Of a DNA stretch of 64,000 nt, positions 33,194-41,675 are shown one piece after another. A program made the translations under genes and the position numbers. The notes below the pieces were generated by a model, which worked only from the letters and a program-made list of their open reading frames with translations, was not told where the DNA came from and searched no databases. The DNA is taken from positions 3,909,740 through 3,973,739 of the forward strand of contig NZ_CP014222.1 in assembly GCF_000969645.2 (NCBI RefSeq). Reading direction: 5' to 3'. Positions within the stretch are counted from its first letter, which is position 1. Each line of letters starts with the position of its first letter. This DNA is from Janthinobacterium sp. B9-8. GTDB lineage: Bacteria > Pseudomonadota > Gammaproteobacteria > Burkholderiales > Chitinibacteraceae.

Positions 33194-35560
33194 ATGACTC
33201 AGCACGATATAGAACCTAATGATGCCGACGAGTTGGAAAGCATCGCAGATCAAGGCCCGCGCCGTTTTGTTGAAGCGCAGATCTCTGCTACTCCAGACGA
33301 TGCCGAATCCGTACAGCTAGGCTTGTACGCAGAAAAAAGCTATCTCGAATACGCGATGAGCGTGATTAAAAGCCGCGCCTTACCCCAAGTGGAAGACGGG
33401 CAAAAGCCGGTACAACGCCGTATTCTTTACACCATGCACGGCCTTGGCCTAGTGGCCAATGCCAAGCCGATTAAATCGGCGCGTATTGTCGGTGATGTGA
33501 TGGGTAAGTACCACCCGCACGGCGATCAATCTGCTTATGACGCGCTGGTGCGTATTGCTCAGGACTTTTCGCTACGCTATCCACTGATCGATGGTCAGGG
33601 GAATTTTGGTAGCCGCGATGGTGATGGCGCTGCGGCGATGCGATATACCGAAGCACGCTTAACACCCATTGCCGAACTACTGCTGAGTGAGCTGGATAAA
33701 GGCACTACCGATTTTGTGCCTAACTACGATGGCGCATTCCAAGAGCCTTCCTTGCTGCCCGCACGTCTGCCTATGCTGCTGCTCAACGGCGCATCGGGAA
33801 TTGCGGTGGGGATGGCAACAGAGATCCCGGCGCACAATCTGGGCGAAGTTGCGGATGCTGCCATTGCGCTGATTAAAAAGCCTACGCTGACGACCAGTGA
33901 TTTGCTCAGCTATATCCAAGGGCCGGACTTACCCGGAGGCGGGCAGATTATCTCGCCACGCAAGGATATTGTGACGGCCTATGAAAATGGCCGAGGCAGC
34001 TTAAAAGTTCGTGCCCGCTGGACCAAAGAAGATCTAGCCCGTGGCCAGTGGCAGATTGTGATTAATGAATTGCCACACGGCACTTCCACGCAAAAAGTGC
34101 TGGAAGAAATTGAAGATTTAAGTAATCCAAAAATCAAAAAGGGCAAGAAAGCCCTAACTCAAGAACAGATTCAAACCAAGCAGCTGATCCTATCTTTAAT
34201 CGATAGAGTTAGAGATGAATCGGGCAAGGAAAACGCCGTTCGCTTGGTGATCGAGCCCAAATCATCGCGGCAAAATCCAGACGATATGATGAAGCTGCTG
34301 CTGGCGCACACAGCACTAGAAAGTGGTTTATCCATCAATATGGTAACCATCGGTCGTGATGGCCGACCTGGGCAAAAGTCACTACAGCAAGTCATTGCCG
34401 AGTGGGTTTCTTTCCGTTTTGATACCGTCACCCGCCGTACGGAACATCGCCTTGGGCAGGTGAATGATCGTATGCATATTTTGGAAGGCCGCTTAATTGT
34501 CTTCTTAAATATCGACGAAGTGATCCGCATTATTCGTCATAGCGACGATCCAAAAATAGCCTTGATTGAGGCGTTTAATTTAAGCGATCGCCAAGCCGAA
34601 GATATTTTAGAAATTCGCTTACGCCAATTAGCGCGTCTGGAAGGCATTAAGCTTGAACAAGAATTGGCTGATTTAGCTAAAGAAAAGGCAGAGCTTGAGC
34701 ACCTTTTAGCGACGCCAGATGTGATGCAAAAACTGATCATCAAAGAAATCGAAGCAGATAAAAAGAAATTTGCGGATCCGCGTAGAACACTCATCGTAGA
34801 AGCAGAACGGGCCTCGCTCGAAGTCACAGTAGTGGATGAGCCGGTCACAATTATCTTGTCTGAAAAAGGCTGGATGCGTGCCCGCCAAGGCCATGCGCTC
34901 GATCTGCAAAACCTTAGCTTTAAAGACGGCGATACGCTGCTGGCCTTTATTGAATGCCGTTCTATCGACCCAATTGCGATGTTTGGCACAGATGGCCGAG
35001 TCTATAGTATTCAAGCTTCGGTGATCCCGGGCGGTAGGGGCGACGGTGCACCGGTCACTACTTTGGTTGACCTGACGCCTAAGTCACAAATTACTCAGCT
35101 ACTTGCCGCCAAGCCACAAGATCATGTGGTCATCGCTAATTCTAATGGTTATGGTTTTTACTGCTTATTTGAAAACTTAATGAGCCGCCAAAAAGCAGGC
35201 AAGAGTTTCCTGAACTTGGAGGAAGGTGAAACATTACTCAAAGTATCTACCTTTGTTCCACGTGAAACATCGCAAGTTGCTTGCCTGTCTAAAGGTGGCA
35301 AATTACATCTATTTGCCTTTAGCGAGTTTAAACAACTAGCGGGCGGCGGACGGGGAGTGATTACCATGGCTTTGGATGATAAAGATACACTCTCCGCGAT
35401 TACCGTTTGTGATGGTGCCACTTTAAAAATCAATGGCACAGGGCGCGCAGGCAAAGCCGTTGAGTGGGTGTTGAATGTGAATGAAATGGCTCCTTATCAA
35501 GGGAAACGCGCCCGTAAAGGTAAGCCAATCAGCTCTGCTTTAAAGTTTCCGGGTTTTTAA
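33194..35560 (+). CDS. parC: DNA topoisomerase IV subunit A
   Basis: ParC is the DNA-cleaving subunit of topoisomerase IV. The 788 residues have an unusual 40-residue acidic N-terminal extension (IEPNDADELESIADQ), then the winged-helix domain with the quinolone-region motif KYHPHGDQSAYDALVRIAQDF and the catalytic Tyr151 in AAMRYTEARLTP, the coiled coil around residues 430-510, and a C-terminal beta-pinwheel. The set of blades is shorter than in GyrA, and the GyrA box is not evident, which favours ParC. A second parS site lies inside the gene at 35254. The stop is one base before the next gene. Confidence 0.93.
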   Translation: MTQHDIEPNDADELESIADQGPRRFVEAQISATPDDAESVQLGLYAEKSYLEYAMSVIKSRALPQVEDGQKPVQRRILYTMHGLGLVANAKPIKSARIVGDVMGKYHPHGDQSAYDALVRIAQDFSLRYPLIDGQGNFGSRDGDGAAAMRYTEARLTPIAELLLSELDKGTTDFVPNYDGAFQEPSLLPARLPMLLLNGASGIAVGMATEIPAHNLGEVADAAIALIKKPTLTTSDLLSYIQGPDLPGGGQIISPRKDIVTAYENGRGSLKVRARWTKEDLARGQWQIVINELPHGTSTQKVLEEIEDLSNPKIKKGKKALTQEQIQTKQLILSLIDRVRDESGKENAVRLVIEPKSSRQNPDDMMKLLLAHTALESGLSINMVTIGRDGRPGQKSLQQVIAEWVSFRFDTVTRRTEHRLGQVNDRMHILEGRLIVFLNIDEVIRIIRHSDDPKIALIEAFNLSDRQAEDILEIRLRQLARLEGIKLEQELADLAKEKAELEHLLATPDVMQKLIIKEIEADKKKFADPRRTLIVEAERASLEVTVVDEPVTIILSEKGWMRARQGHALDLQNLSFKDGDTLLAFIECRSIDPIAMFGTDGRVYSIQASVIPGGRGDGAPVTTLVDLTPKSQITQLLAAKPQDHVVIANSNGYGFYCLFENLMSRQKAGKSFLNLEEGETLLKVSTFVPRETSQVACLSKGGKLHLFAFSEFKQLAGGGRGVITMALDDKDTLSAITVCDGATLKINGTGRAGKAVEWVLNVNEMAPYQGKRARKGKPISSALKFPGF
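35254..35269. other. parS: parS-type site inside parC coding region
   Basis: TGTTCCACGTGAAACA differs from the universal parS only at one base (C for T at position 5). It encodes the residues VPRET within the ParC C-terminal domain, so the site is embedded in coding sequence, as in other bacteria. Confidence 0.88.
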
Positions 35561-35561
35561 G

Positions 35562-36080
35562 ATGACACCACTGCTTGCTGCAGCATGGGCAGATCTGGGT
35601 ATTCCGCTAGATTTGCTTAGCCGCCGTCCTTTGCAATTATTTGAAGAAGCCAGCGAGCTAGTCAATGTAGCTATCGCCAGTGATGGCCGGGTGTGGCAGC
35701 TCACCCCGAATGCGGCCGCAGCATGGCTGGCAATGCAAGCTGCTGCACAGGCAGATGGCGTCGATATCCAGATCGCCTCGGCGTATCGGGCTTCGAGTCG
35801 GCAGTGTGAATTAATTCAAAGAAAGTTGTCACAGGGGCAGGATATCGAGCAGATCTTGCAAGTGCTTGCCCCGCCCGGCTGCAGCGAGCACCACACCGGC
35901 CGCGCTGTCGACATCTACCAACCCGGCGGCCCAGTGGTTGAAGAAGCCTTTGAAGCCACGCCCGCATTTACTTGGCTAAATCTCAACGCCACGCACTTTG
36001 GCTTTAGCCTATCGTTCCCACGCGGCAATCCATCCGGCTATCTCTATGAGCCTTGGCATTGGTGCTGGCATCACATGTAG
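35562..36080 (+). CDS. VanY-like D-alanyl-D-alanine carboxypeptidase family protein, no signal peptide
   Basis: The 172-residue protein has the M15/VanY zinc motifs: SAYRASSRQCELIQRKLSQG, CSEHHTGRAVDIYQPGG (HxxGxAxD type) and EPWHWCWH at the C terminus (HxH type). No N-terminal signal peptide or membrane helix is visible, unlike most VanY/LdcB enzymes, so it is predicted to be cytoplasmic. Its ATG is one base after the parC stop and it is probably co-transcribed with it. Its stop TAG is supplied by the first bases of a family B repeat. Confidence 0.85.
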   Translation: MTPLLAAAWADLGIPLDLLSRRPLQLFEEASELVNVAIASDGRVWQLTPNAAAAWLAMQAAAQADGVDIQIASAYRASSRQCELIQRKLSQGQDIEQILQVLAPPGCSEHHTGRAVDIYQPGGPVVEEAFEATPAFTWLNLNATHFGFSLSFPRGNPSGYLYEPWHWCWHHM

Positions 36081-36181
36081 GGTGGACAAGACGCTTTTTC
36101 TTGCCCACGCGGTTGATATAGATGCATCATTTTATGGATGCCGGATTGCCGCGTGGGCACAAAAAATTGCCCATCCTACAA
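36077..36181. repeat. Palindromic dispersed repeat, family B (long form)
   Basis: GTAGGGTGGACAAGACGC at the left and GCCCATCCTACA at the right are inverted, and an inner pair TTGCCCACGCGG / CCGCGTGGGCA adds a second stem. The TAG in GTAGGG is the stop codon of the VanY-like gene. Confidence 0.8.
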
Positions 36182-36185
36182 AACA

Positions 36186-36257
36186 TAATTCAAGCCTTGT
36201 TCTTCTCCGTGAAATCCGTGTTCTCTGAGTCCTCCGTGGTTCAAGATTTGGGTTTTC
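36186..36257. repeat. Dispersed repeat, family A half-element
   Basis: The half reads CCTTGTTCTTCTCCGTGAAA, TCCGTGTTCTCTGAGTCCTC, CGTGGTTCAAGATTTGGGTT. It lies directly after the family B element and before the stop codon of the AraC-type gene. Confidence 0.85.
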
Positions 36258-36272
36258 GCTATACAACATCGC

Positions 36273-37229
36273 TTATTTATCATTCACCACCGTCGTTACC
36301 AGTTTTAATAGCTCAGGCAAAATCTCTGGCAGCCGGTCCTGAATACTGCGCCCCGGCAGAAGTGGCAGGCAAAGATCGTAGCGGCCATCGTAATAGCACT
36401 CCACTCTTGGCCGCTGCGGGTCTAGCATCCAGCCCGAGTAAGGCAGCCACACCAGCATAAGATCACGCCAGCGCGGGCCAATATCGGCGCTGATCCCCAA
36501 ATGGCTAAATACAGCCCAACGCCCCGCAGGGCGCTGATACTCGCCTATATGCCGAGGCAGTTTTAAATGCCGTGGAATAGCCACTGCCGCATCGTAACGT
36601 CGCCGCTCGGCAGGCGTTGTTGCCGGATCGCTCCATACCAAGCCAAACCAATGATCCGCCTTGATATCAATCGCATGGCATTGCTCTTTAAAACCCGCCA
36701 AGAGTTGCTCTAAATGAAAGCCATAATCACCTACAGCTCGCTGATAAGCCATACGTTCGGCAGGCCATTCTTCTAAGTTGATGCAGGCTTCAACTTCATC
36801 CCAGCTCCAAATTCGATCGACATCGGTGCCCGCAATCGTTAATCCAGGACGATAAGACATCGCGCCTAAATTATTAGCAATCCAGCAAATCGCGACGGCT
36901 CGCCCAGCGCGTAAATCACTCGGCGTAAAACCAAAGCTGCGGCTAAAGGCCCGGCTAAAGGTAGCAGGGGAAGAGAAACCGACTAAATCAGCCACCTGCC
37001 CAATCGACAAATGCGGAGACCATTGCAATAGCGAAGCGGCAACTTCTAAACGGAGTTGCCATAAAAACGCCTGCGGGCTATCACCATATTCACTTTGAAA
37101 GCGGTGTGCTAAATGCCAAGGCGAGTAATGAGTCACATCGGCTAGATCAGCCAATTGCAAAGGCGCAGCCAAGCCTCGCACCATGCGATCTATCGCTTTT
37201 TCTAACCGAATGCAGGGGGGGTTAGTCAT
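36273..37229 (-). CDS. AraC-family regulator with GyrI-like effector domain
   Basis: The 318 residues have an N-terminal AraC/XylS helix-turn-helix pair (residues 10-115: HYSPWHLAHRFQSEYGDSPQ, GFSSPATFSRAFSRSFGFTP) and a C-terminal GyrI-like (SOUL/Rob-like) small-molecule binding domain at about 160-310. This is the Rob/SoxS-like layout with reversed weight on the effector domain. Its ATG at 37229 is the first base pair of a perfect parS site, and there is no visible Shine-Dalgarno. It is 16 bases downstream of thiD, with parS filling that gap. Confidence 0.87.
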   Translation of the reverse strand: MTNPPCIRLEKAIDRMVRGLAAPLQLADLADVTHYSPWHLAHRFQSEYGDSPQAFLWQLRLEVAASLLQWSPHLSIGQVADLVGFSSPATFSRAFSRSFGFTPSDLRAGRAVAICWIANNLGAMSYRPGLTIAGTDVDRIWSWDEVEACINLEEWPAERMAYQRAVGDYGFHLEQLLAGFKEQCHAIDIKADHWFGLVWSDPATTPAERRRYDAAVAIPRHLKLPRHIGEYQRPAGRWAVFSHLGISADIGPRWRDLMLVWLPYSGWMLDPQRPRVECYYDGRYDLCLPLLPGRSIQDRLPEILPELLKLVTTVVNDK

Positions 37230-37244
37230 GTTTCACGTGAAACA
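37229..37244. other. parS: Perfect parS site filling the thiD-araC-type intergenic gap
   Basis: TGTTTCACGTGAAACA matches the universal parS 16-mer at all positions. On the transcribed minus strand it ends at the start codon of the AraC-type gene, and it begins one base after the thiD stop codon. Confidence 0.97.
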
Positions 37245-37245
37245 A

Positions 37246-38091
37246 TTAGAGAACCTCATCCAGTGGGGTAATCGATAAATCTTCAGCAGGCCGCGCCCAA
37301 AAGAATCGATCAGGAATCAGCTGCCCCATACCAGGCCGGTAAGCAGCTAGCAGTGTTTGCCAAGTGTAATCTTGGGCCTCTTTAACGGCTTCGATAATCT
37401 CCGCACCATTGGCCAAAGCGCCAGTTAAGGCGGCGGCAAGTGTGCCACCCGCACCATAAAAACTTCCTGGTAATCGATCCCACGAATCCACACTGGCACG
37501 CCCCATATCACTGTATAAGCCGTTAATCACCTTTGGCGTATTTTCATGAGCACCGGTAATCAATACATATTCGCAGCCAAAGTCTAGAATTCGGCTGGCG
37601 GCAATATCGAGGGTTAAATCATCTTGCTCATCCGGATCGTCCGATGCTAAGTGCCTTGCATCGATACTATTGAGCGTCACTAGCGTGGTATGCGGCAATA
37701 ATAATTCACGCATCATCGCGAGTAATTCTTCGGCAGCTAAGTGATCCCCAGCTTTGGTGAAAAATACAGGGTCTAGAATAAGCGGGATTTCTGGATAATC
37801 AGACGCGATTTCAGCAATCACGGTAAGTGTTTCAATACTGCCAATCAGGCCCACTTTAATGGCATCTACTTTCATATCTTCAAGAATACAGCGTGCTTGA
37901 TCTTCTACCCATTCACTCTCAATAAGTAAAACATCTTGTTCGCCTGCACTATCTTGAATCACGATACCGGTCATTACTGGCGCCACATGGCAACCAAGGG
38001 ATGATAAAGCAAGCATATCTGCAGCAAGTCCAGCACCACCGGATGGATCATTACCAGCAAATACAAGCACAATAGGGGGGCTGGTAGTCAT
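37246..38091 (-). CDS. thiD: Hydroxymethylpyrimidine (phosphate) kinase
   Basis: ThiD phosphorylates HMP and HMP-phosphate in thiamine synthesis. The 281 residues are a ribokinase-like fold with N-terminal VLVFAGNDPSGGAGLAAD (residues 7-24), the central PEIPLILDPVFFTKAGDHL, and the anion-hole region LPGSFYGAGGTLAAALTGAL. Here the usual DTHGTGCT-type motif is replaced by SFYGAGGT-, noted as a variation. The ATG at 38091 is used; an upstream GTG at 38103 would add four residues and the choice is not certain. It is divergent from rubredoxin. Confidence 0.9.
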   Translation of the reverse strand: MTTSPPIVLVFAGNDPSGGAGLAADMLALSSLGCHVAPVMTGIVIQDSAGEQDVLLIESEWVEDQARCILEDMKVDAIKVGLIGSIETLTVIAEIASDYPEIPLILDPVFFTKAGDHLAAEELLAMMRELLLPHTTLVTLNSIDARHLASDDPDEQDDLTLDIAASRILDFGCEYVLITGAHENTPKVINGLYSDMGRASVDSWDRLPGSFYGAGGTLAAALTGALANGAEIIEAVKEAQDYTWQTLLAAYRPGMGQLIPDRFFWARPAEDLSITPLDEVL

Positions 38092-38150
38092 GGGGACATT
38101 CACTGAATCAGGTAAAATTGAAATTTTATCTTACTTAACAGGTAACTCGA

Positions 38151-38315
38151 ATGAAAAAATATATGTGTCTCATTTGTGGCTTTATTTATGATCAGGCTGA
38201 AGGCCTACCAAACGATGGTATTGCCGCCGGAACTGCTTGGGAAGATGTGCCTCCAAATTGGACCTGTCCAGATTGCGGGGCCAGAAAAGATGATTTTGAG
38301 ATGATAGAAATCTAA
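38151..38315 (+). CDS. rubA: Rubredoxin
   Basis: The 54-residue protein carries one iron with four cysteines, in two CxxCG knuckles: YMCLICGFIYDQAEG (residues 4-18) and TCPDCGARKDDFEM (38-51). It transfers single electrons, for example to alkane hydroxylase or to oxygen-scavenging reductases. AGGTAA lies at a suitable distance before the ATG. It begins a short series of plus-strand genes and is divergent from thiD with 59 bases between. It is too short for a common ORF cut-off but is certain by its motifs. Confidence 0.96.
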   Translation: MKKYMCLICGFIYDQAEGLPNDGIAAGTAWEDVPPNWTCPDCGARKDDFEMIEI

Positions 38316-38325
38316 AAGGATTGCT

Positions 38326-39162
38326 ATGAAAAAGCTGATTAGCGCAATTATTCTTTCAGCCTTATTGCCAGGCTGTCAGCAAGTAAGTACAACGGAATCG
38401 GGTGCGACTCAGATTAACCGTAAGCAAAACATGAGCATGCTATTGTCTGAACAACAAGTCGACAATATGGCTAAGCAGTCTTACCAGGAAACACTAAATA
38501 AAGCGCAAAGCAAAGGCGTATTAAATAGTGATAAGCAAATGACAGCTCGAGTACGCAACATTGCTAATCGTATAATTCCGCAAGCTAGCGTATTTCGCCC
38601 GGATGCCAGTCAATGGCAATGGGAAGTGAATGTAGAAAATAGCCCAGAGCTCAATGCCTACTGCATGGCAGGCGGCAAGATTATGTTTTATTCAGGCATT
38701 ATCGAAAAACTAAAGCTGAACGATGATGAAATCGCCCAAATTATGGGCCATGAAATCAGCCATGCTTTAAGAGAGCACAGCCGCGAGCGCATGAGCAGCG
38801 CATATAACAAGCAATTAGCCATGCAAGGCTTGTCGCTACTTACTGGCGGAAAATACGATGGTTATATGGGCATGGCCGATGAGCTGATGCAAGTAGGCTA
38901 CTTTCTACCTAATAGCCGCGAGCATGAATCCGAAGCTGATACGATGGGCTTAGAATTGGCTGCCAGAGCAGGATATAAGCCGCAAGCTGCAGTTAGCCTA
39001 TGGCAAAAAATGGCAGCCGCCAGTAAAGGACAGCCCGCAGAATTCCTATCTACTCATCCTTCAAATCAAACGCGTATTCAAGATTTACAAGCCAAAATTC
39101 CCGCAGTACAAGGCTTGTACGATACCGCAGCACGTAAGTATCCAACTAAAAAGGGTAATTAA
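38326..39162 (+). CDS. M48-family metalloprotease lipoprotein
   Basis: The 278-residue protein has a lipoprotein signal (SALLPGC at residues 11-17), so it is expected to be anchored in the outer membrane or inner-membrane periplasmic face. The zinc motif HEISH occurs in IMGHEISHALREHSRERM near residue 143, with the third ligand Glu region HESEADTMGLELAARAGY near 205. It resembles LoiP/YcaL and Oma1-like M48 proteases. AAGGA precedes the ATG. Its stop overlaps the start of hemJ (TAATG). Confidence 0.93.
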   Translation: MKKLISAIILSALLPGCQQVSTTESGATQINRKQNMSMLLSEQQVDNMAKQSYQETLNKAQSKGVLNSDKQMTARVRNIANRIIPQASVFRPDASQWQWEVNVENSPELNAYCMAGGKIMFYSGIIEKLKLNDDEIAQIMGHEISHALREHSRERMSSAYNKQLAMQGLSLLTGGKYDGYMGMADELMQVGYFLPNSREHESEADTMGLELAARAGYKPQAAVSLWQKMAAASKGQPAEFLSTHPSNQTRIQDLQAKIPAVQGLYDTAARKYPTKKGN

Positions 39163-39584
39163 TGCTCTGGGTAAAAGCACTGCATATTATTTTTATTACC
39201 AGCTGGTTTGCGGGCCTGTTCTATCTGCCTAGATTATTTGTAAACCATGCCATGAGCACAGATCATGAAACGATAGCACGCTTAAAATTGATGGAGCATA
39301 AGCTGATCCGCTTTATGACGCCATTAGGTATTTTGGCGTTGATATTTGGTATCTGGCTTTGGTCTTACTTTGATTTTTATATGGGCCCGGGTTGGCGCTG
39401 GATGCATGCAAAACTCACACTCGTCGCCGTTTTAATCGCCTATCACGGCTTGTGTTGGAAAATATGCAAAGATTTTGCAAGCGACCGTAATACTCGCAGC
39501 CATCGCTGGTATCGTTTTTTTAACGAGATCCCTGTTTTAGTTTTAGCAGCCTGCGTTATTTTGGTGGTGGTAAAGCCTTTCTAA
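39162..39584 (+). CDS. hemJ: HemJ-type protoporphyrinogen IX oxidase
   Basis: HemJ oxidises protoporphyrinogen IX to protoporphyrin IX in haem synthesis. The 140 residues form four membrane helices, with the conserved KALHIIFITSWFAGLFYLPR at the start (His7-type ligand and Arg) and the WRWMHAKLTLVA segment near 80. Length and segments match the TIGR00701/HemJ family. Translation is coupled to the protease gene by TAATG. hemL lies 1.1 kb downstream, so haem genes cluster here. Confidence 0.92.
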   Translation: MLWVKALHIIFITSWFAGLFYLPRLFVNHAMSTDHETIARLKLMEHKLIRFMTPLGILALIFGIWLWSYFDFYMGPGWRWMHAKLTLVAVLIAYHGLCWKICKDFASDRNTRSHRWYRFFNEIPVLVLAACVILVVVKPF

Positions 39585-39602
39585 AAAACTTAGGTAAAAA
39601 TA

Positions 39603-40064
39603 ATGGCTACAGAAATTGAACGTAAATTCTTATTAAGTAGTGATGATTGGCGTAAAGAAGTGCGGCAATCTAGCCGAATTGCTCAGGGTTATTTATCCAG
39701 TGATCCAGAGCGGGTAGTGCGTGTTCGTTTACGTGGGACGCAAGGATTTATCACCATCAAAGGCAAAACAGCAGGAATTGAACGCCTAGAGTTTGAGTAT
39801 GAAATCCCAGTTGCGGATGCTGAAGCCTTATTAAAATTGTGTCCAAATACATTGGATAAAACTCGTTATTTAATCGACTTTGCTGGGTATACTTGGGAGA
39901 TTGACGAATTTCATGGTGAGAATGCACCATTGATTATCGCCGAGTTGGAATTACCTAGTAGCGATGCGGCCTATACCAAACCGGCTTGGCTAGGCGAGGA
40001 AGTATCAAATGATTCGCGATACTTTAATAGCTATCTTTCTGAGCATTGCTATTCAACTTGGTAA
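39603..40064 (+). CDS. CYTH-domain protein (triphosphate tunnel metalloenzyme)
   Basis: The 153-residue protein begins with the CYTH signature EIERKFLL (residues 4-11) and retains the alternating charged strands of the tunnel: RVVRVRLRG, FITIKGK, RLEFEYEIP, TRYLIDF, WEIDEF and APLIIAELELPS. Related small bacterial proteins act as inorganic triphosphatases (NeuTTM/ygiF-type); some act as adenylate cyclases. It lies between hemJ and hemL. No partner domain (CHAD) is present. The precise activity is not determined. Confidence 0.92.
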   Translation: MATEIERKFLLSSDDWRKEVRQSSRIAQGYLSSDPERVVRVRLRGTQGFITIKGKTAGIERLEFEYEIPVADAEALLKLCPNTLDKTRYLIDFAGYTWEIDEFHGENAPLIIAELELPSSDAAYTKPAWLGEEVSNDSRYFNSYLSEHCYSTW

Positions 40065-40080
40065 TTAATTAAAACTTAAA

Positions 40081-40117
40081 AAATAAGCGCCCTATAAAAA
40101 AGGCGCTTATTTTTTTG
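40081..40117 (+). terminator. Rho-independent terminator after CYTH gene
   Basis: AAATAAGCGCC and GGCGCTTATTT pair around an A-rich loop, followed by TTTTT. It separates the rubredoxin-hemJ-CYTH series from hemL. Confidence 0.92.
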
Positions 40118-40257
40118 TCTGATACTTATTAAAAAGTAGCAATGTAGTCGACAAACACAAACTACGTTGCACTACAAAATAGACAACAAGTGCGCAATGA
40201 CGGTTTCTGCACAAGATCGATGGCGCTATGATATTGCTTTCTATTGTGGATTTCGTC

Positions 40258-41538
40258 ATGAATCAAAACCAACAATTGTTTGCTGCCGCACAAAAGCATA
40301 TTCCTGGCGGCGTAAATTCGCCAGTGCGCGCTTTTGGTTCTGTTGGTGGCACGCCACGTTTCTTTAAAAAAGGTCTCGGTGCCTATGTTTGGGATGTAGA
40401 TGATCAGCGTTATATTGATTATGTAGGTTCTTGGGGCCCGCTTATTCTTGGCCACACTCATCCAGATGTGCTAGAAGCGGTGATTGCAGCAGCTAAAAAT
40501 GGCATGAGTTTTGGCGCGCCAACGGCAGCAGAAGTGGAATTAGCCGATTTAATCTGCGAAATACTACCGTCTATCGAACAAGTTCGCCTTGTTTCAAGTG
40601 GCACTGAAGCCACAATGAGCGCTATTCGCCTTGCTCGCGGTTTTACTGGTCGGGATAAATTGGTGAAATTTGAAGGTTGCTACCATGGGCATGCAGATAG
40701 CTTGTTAGTAAAAGCAGGTTCTGGCTTGCTAACTTTTGGCAATCCTTCATCAGCTGGTGTACCTGCGTCAGTTGCAGCTGATACTTTAGTTCTACCTTAC
40801 AACGATGTCGCTGCTCTGGAAGCATTGTTTGCAGAAATGGGCGATAAAATCGCAGCCATTATTGTAGAGCCCATCGCTGGTAATATGAATATGGTGCAAG
40901 CCAGCCCTGAATTTGTTCAAGCAATGCGCAAGTTGACTGAAAATTATGGCGCAGTTTTAATCTATGACGAAGTCATGACTGGTTTTCGGGTTGATTTGCA
41001 ATGCACCCAAGGTTTGCACGGTGTGAAACCTGATTTAACTTGCCTTGGTAAAGTTGTAGGCGGTGGTATGCCGCTCGCTGCTTTTGGTGGCCGTAGCGAT
41101 ATTATGGCCAAGCTAGCACCTCTGGGGCCTGTTTATCAGGCGGGTACATTATCTGGTAATCCTGTCGCAGTTGCTGCTGGTTTGGCTACATTAAAGATTA
41201 TTCGTGAAGACGGGTTTTTTAATCAATTGTCTATTCAAACTAAAAAAGTATGTGATGGTTTAATTCAAGTTGCTAAAGAAACAAATACTATTTTTTCTGC
41301 GCAAAGCGTAGGTGGTATGTTTGGTTTTTACTTTAGTAAAAATATTCCGCAATCATTTGCGGATGTGATGAATTCTGATCGTATTCGTTTTAATTCTTTT
41401 TTTCATGGCATGTTAAATAAAGGAATCTATTTAGCGCCTTCTGCATTTGAAGCGGGGTTTGTTTCTTCAGCACATTCTGATCAAGATATTTTGGAGACAC
41501 TTGAAGCTGCAAAATTAGTATTTTTAGAAATTAGTTAA
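40258..41538 (+). CDS. hemL: Glutamate-1-semialdehyde 2,1-aminomutase
   Basis: HemL converts glutamate-1-semialdehyde to 5-aminolevulinate with pyridoxal phosphate. The 426 residues start MNQNQQLFAAAQKHIPGGVN and include SSGTEATMSAIRLARGFTGR, EPIAGNMN, the PLP-binding aspartate region LIYDEVMTGFRV, and the active-site lysine in CLGKVVGGGMPLAAFGG. The ATG at 40258 is the family start; earlier in-frame codons are unlikely. Codon use becomes A/T-rich in its last third. A terminator follows directly. Confidence 0.97.
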   Translation: MNQNQQLFAAAQKHIPGGVNSPVRAFGSVGGTPRFFKKGLGAYVWDVDDQRYIDYVGSWGPLILGHTHPDVLEAVIAAAKNGMSFGAPTAAEVELADLICEILPSIEQVRLVSSGTEATMSAIRLARGFTGRDKLVKFEGCYHGHADSLLVKAGSGLLTFGNPSSAGVPASVAADTLVLPYNDVAALEALFAEMGDKIAAIIVEPIAGNMNMVQASPEFVQAMRKLTENYGAVLIYDEVMTGFRVDLQCTQGLHGVKPDLTCLGKVVGGGMPLAAFGGRSDIMAKLAPLGPVYQAGTLSGNPVAVAAGLATLKIIREDGFFNQLSIQTKKVCDGLIQVAKETNTIFSAQSVGGMFGFYFSKNIPQSFADVMNSDRIRFNSFFHGMLNKGIYLAPSAFEAGFVSSAHSDQDILETLEAAKLVFLEIS

Positions 41539-41554
41539 TATATTTATTTATAAT

Positions 41555-41580
41555 AAAAACGGCCTTTTGGCCGTTTTTTT
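41555..41580 (+). terminator. Rho-independent terminator of hemL
   Basis: AAAAACGGCC, TTTT, GGCCGTTTTTTT is a compact stem with T tract, 16 bases after the stop. Confidence 0.95.
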
Positions 41581-41675
41581 ATTGTCTATTAATATGTGGT
41601 TTTTATATGTTTGCTATTTTTGTTAACAAATACTAAGTTATAGTAACCATTTGATTTTAAAGGTTATTTATGTAT

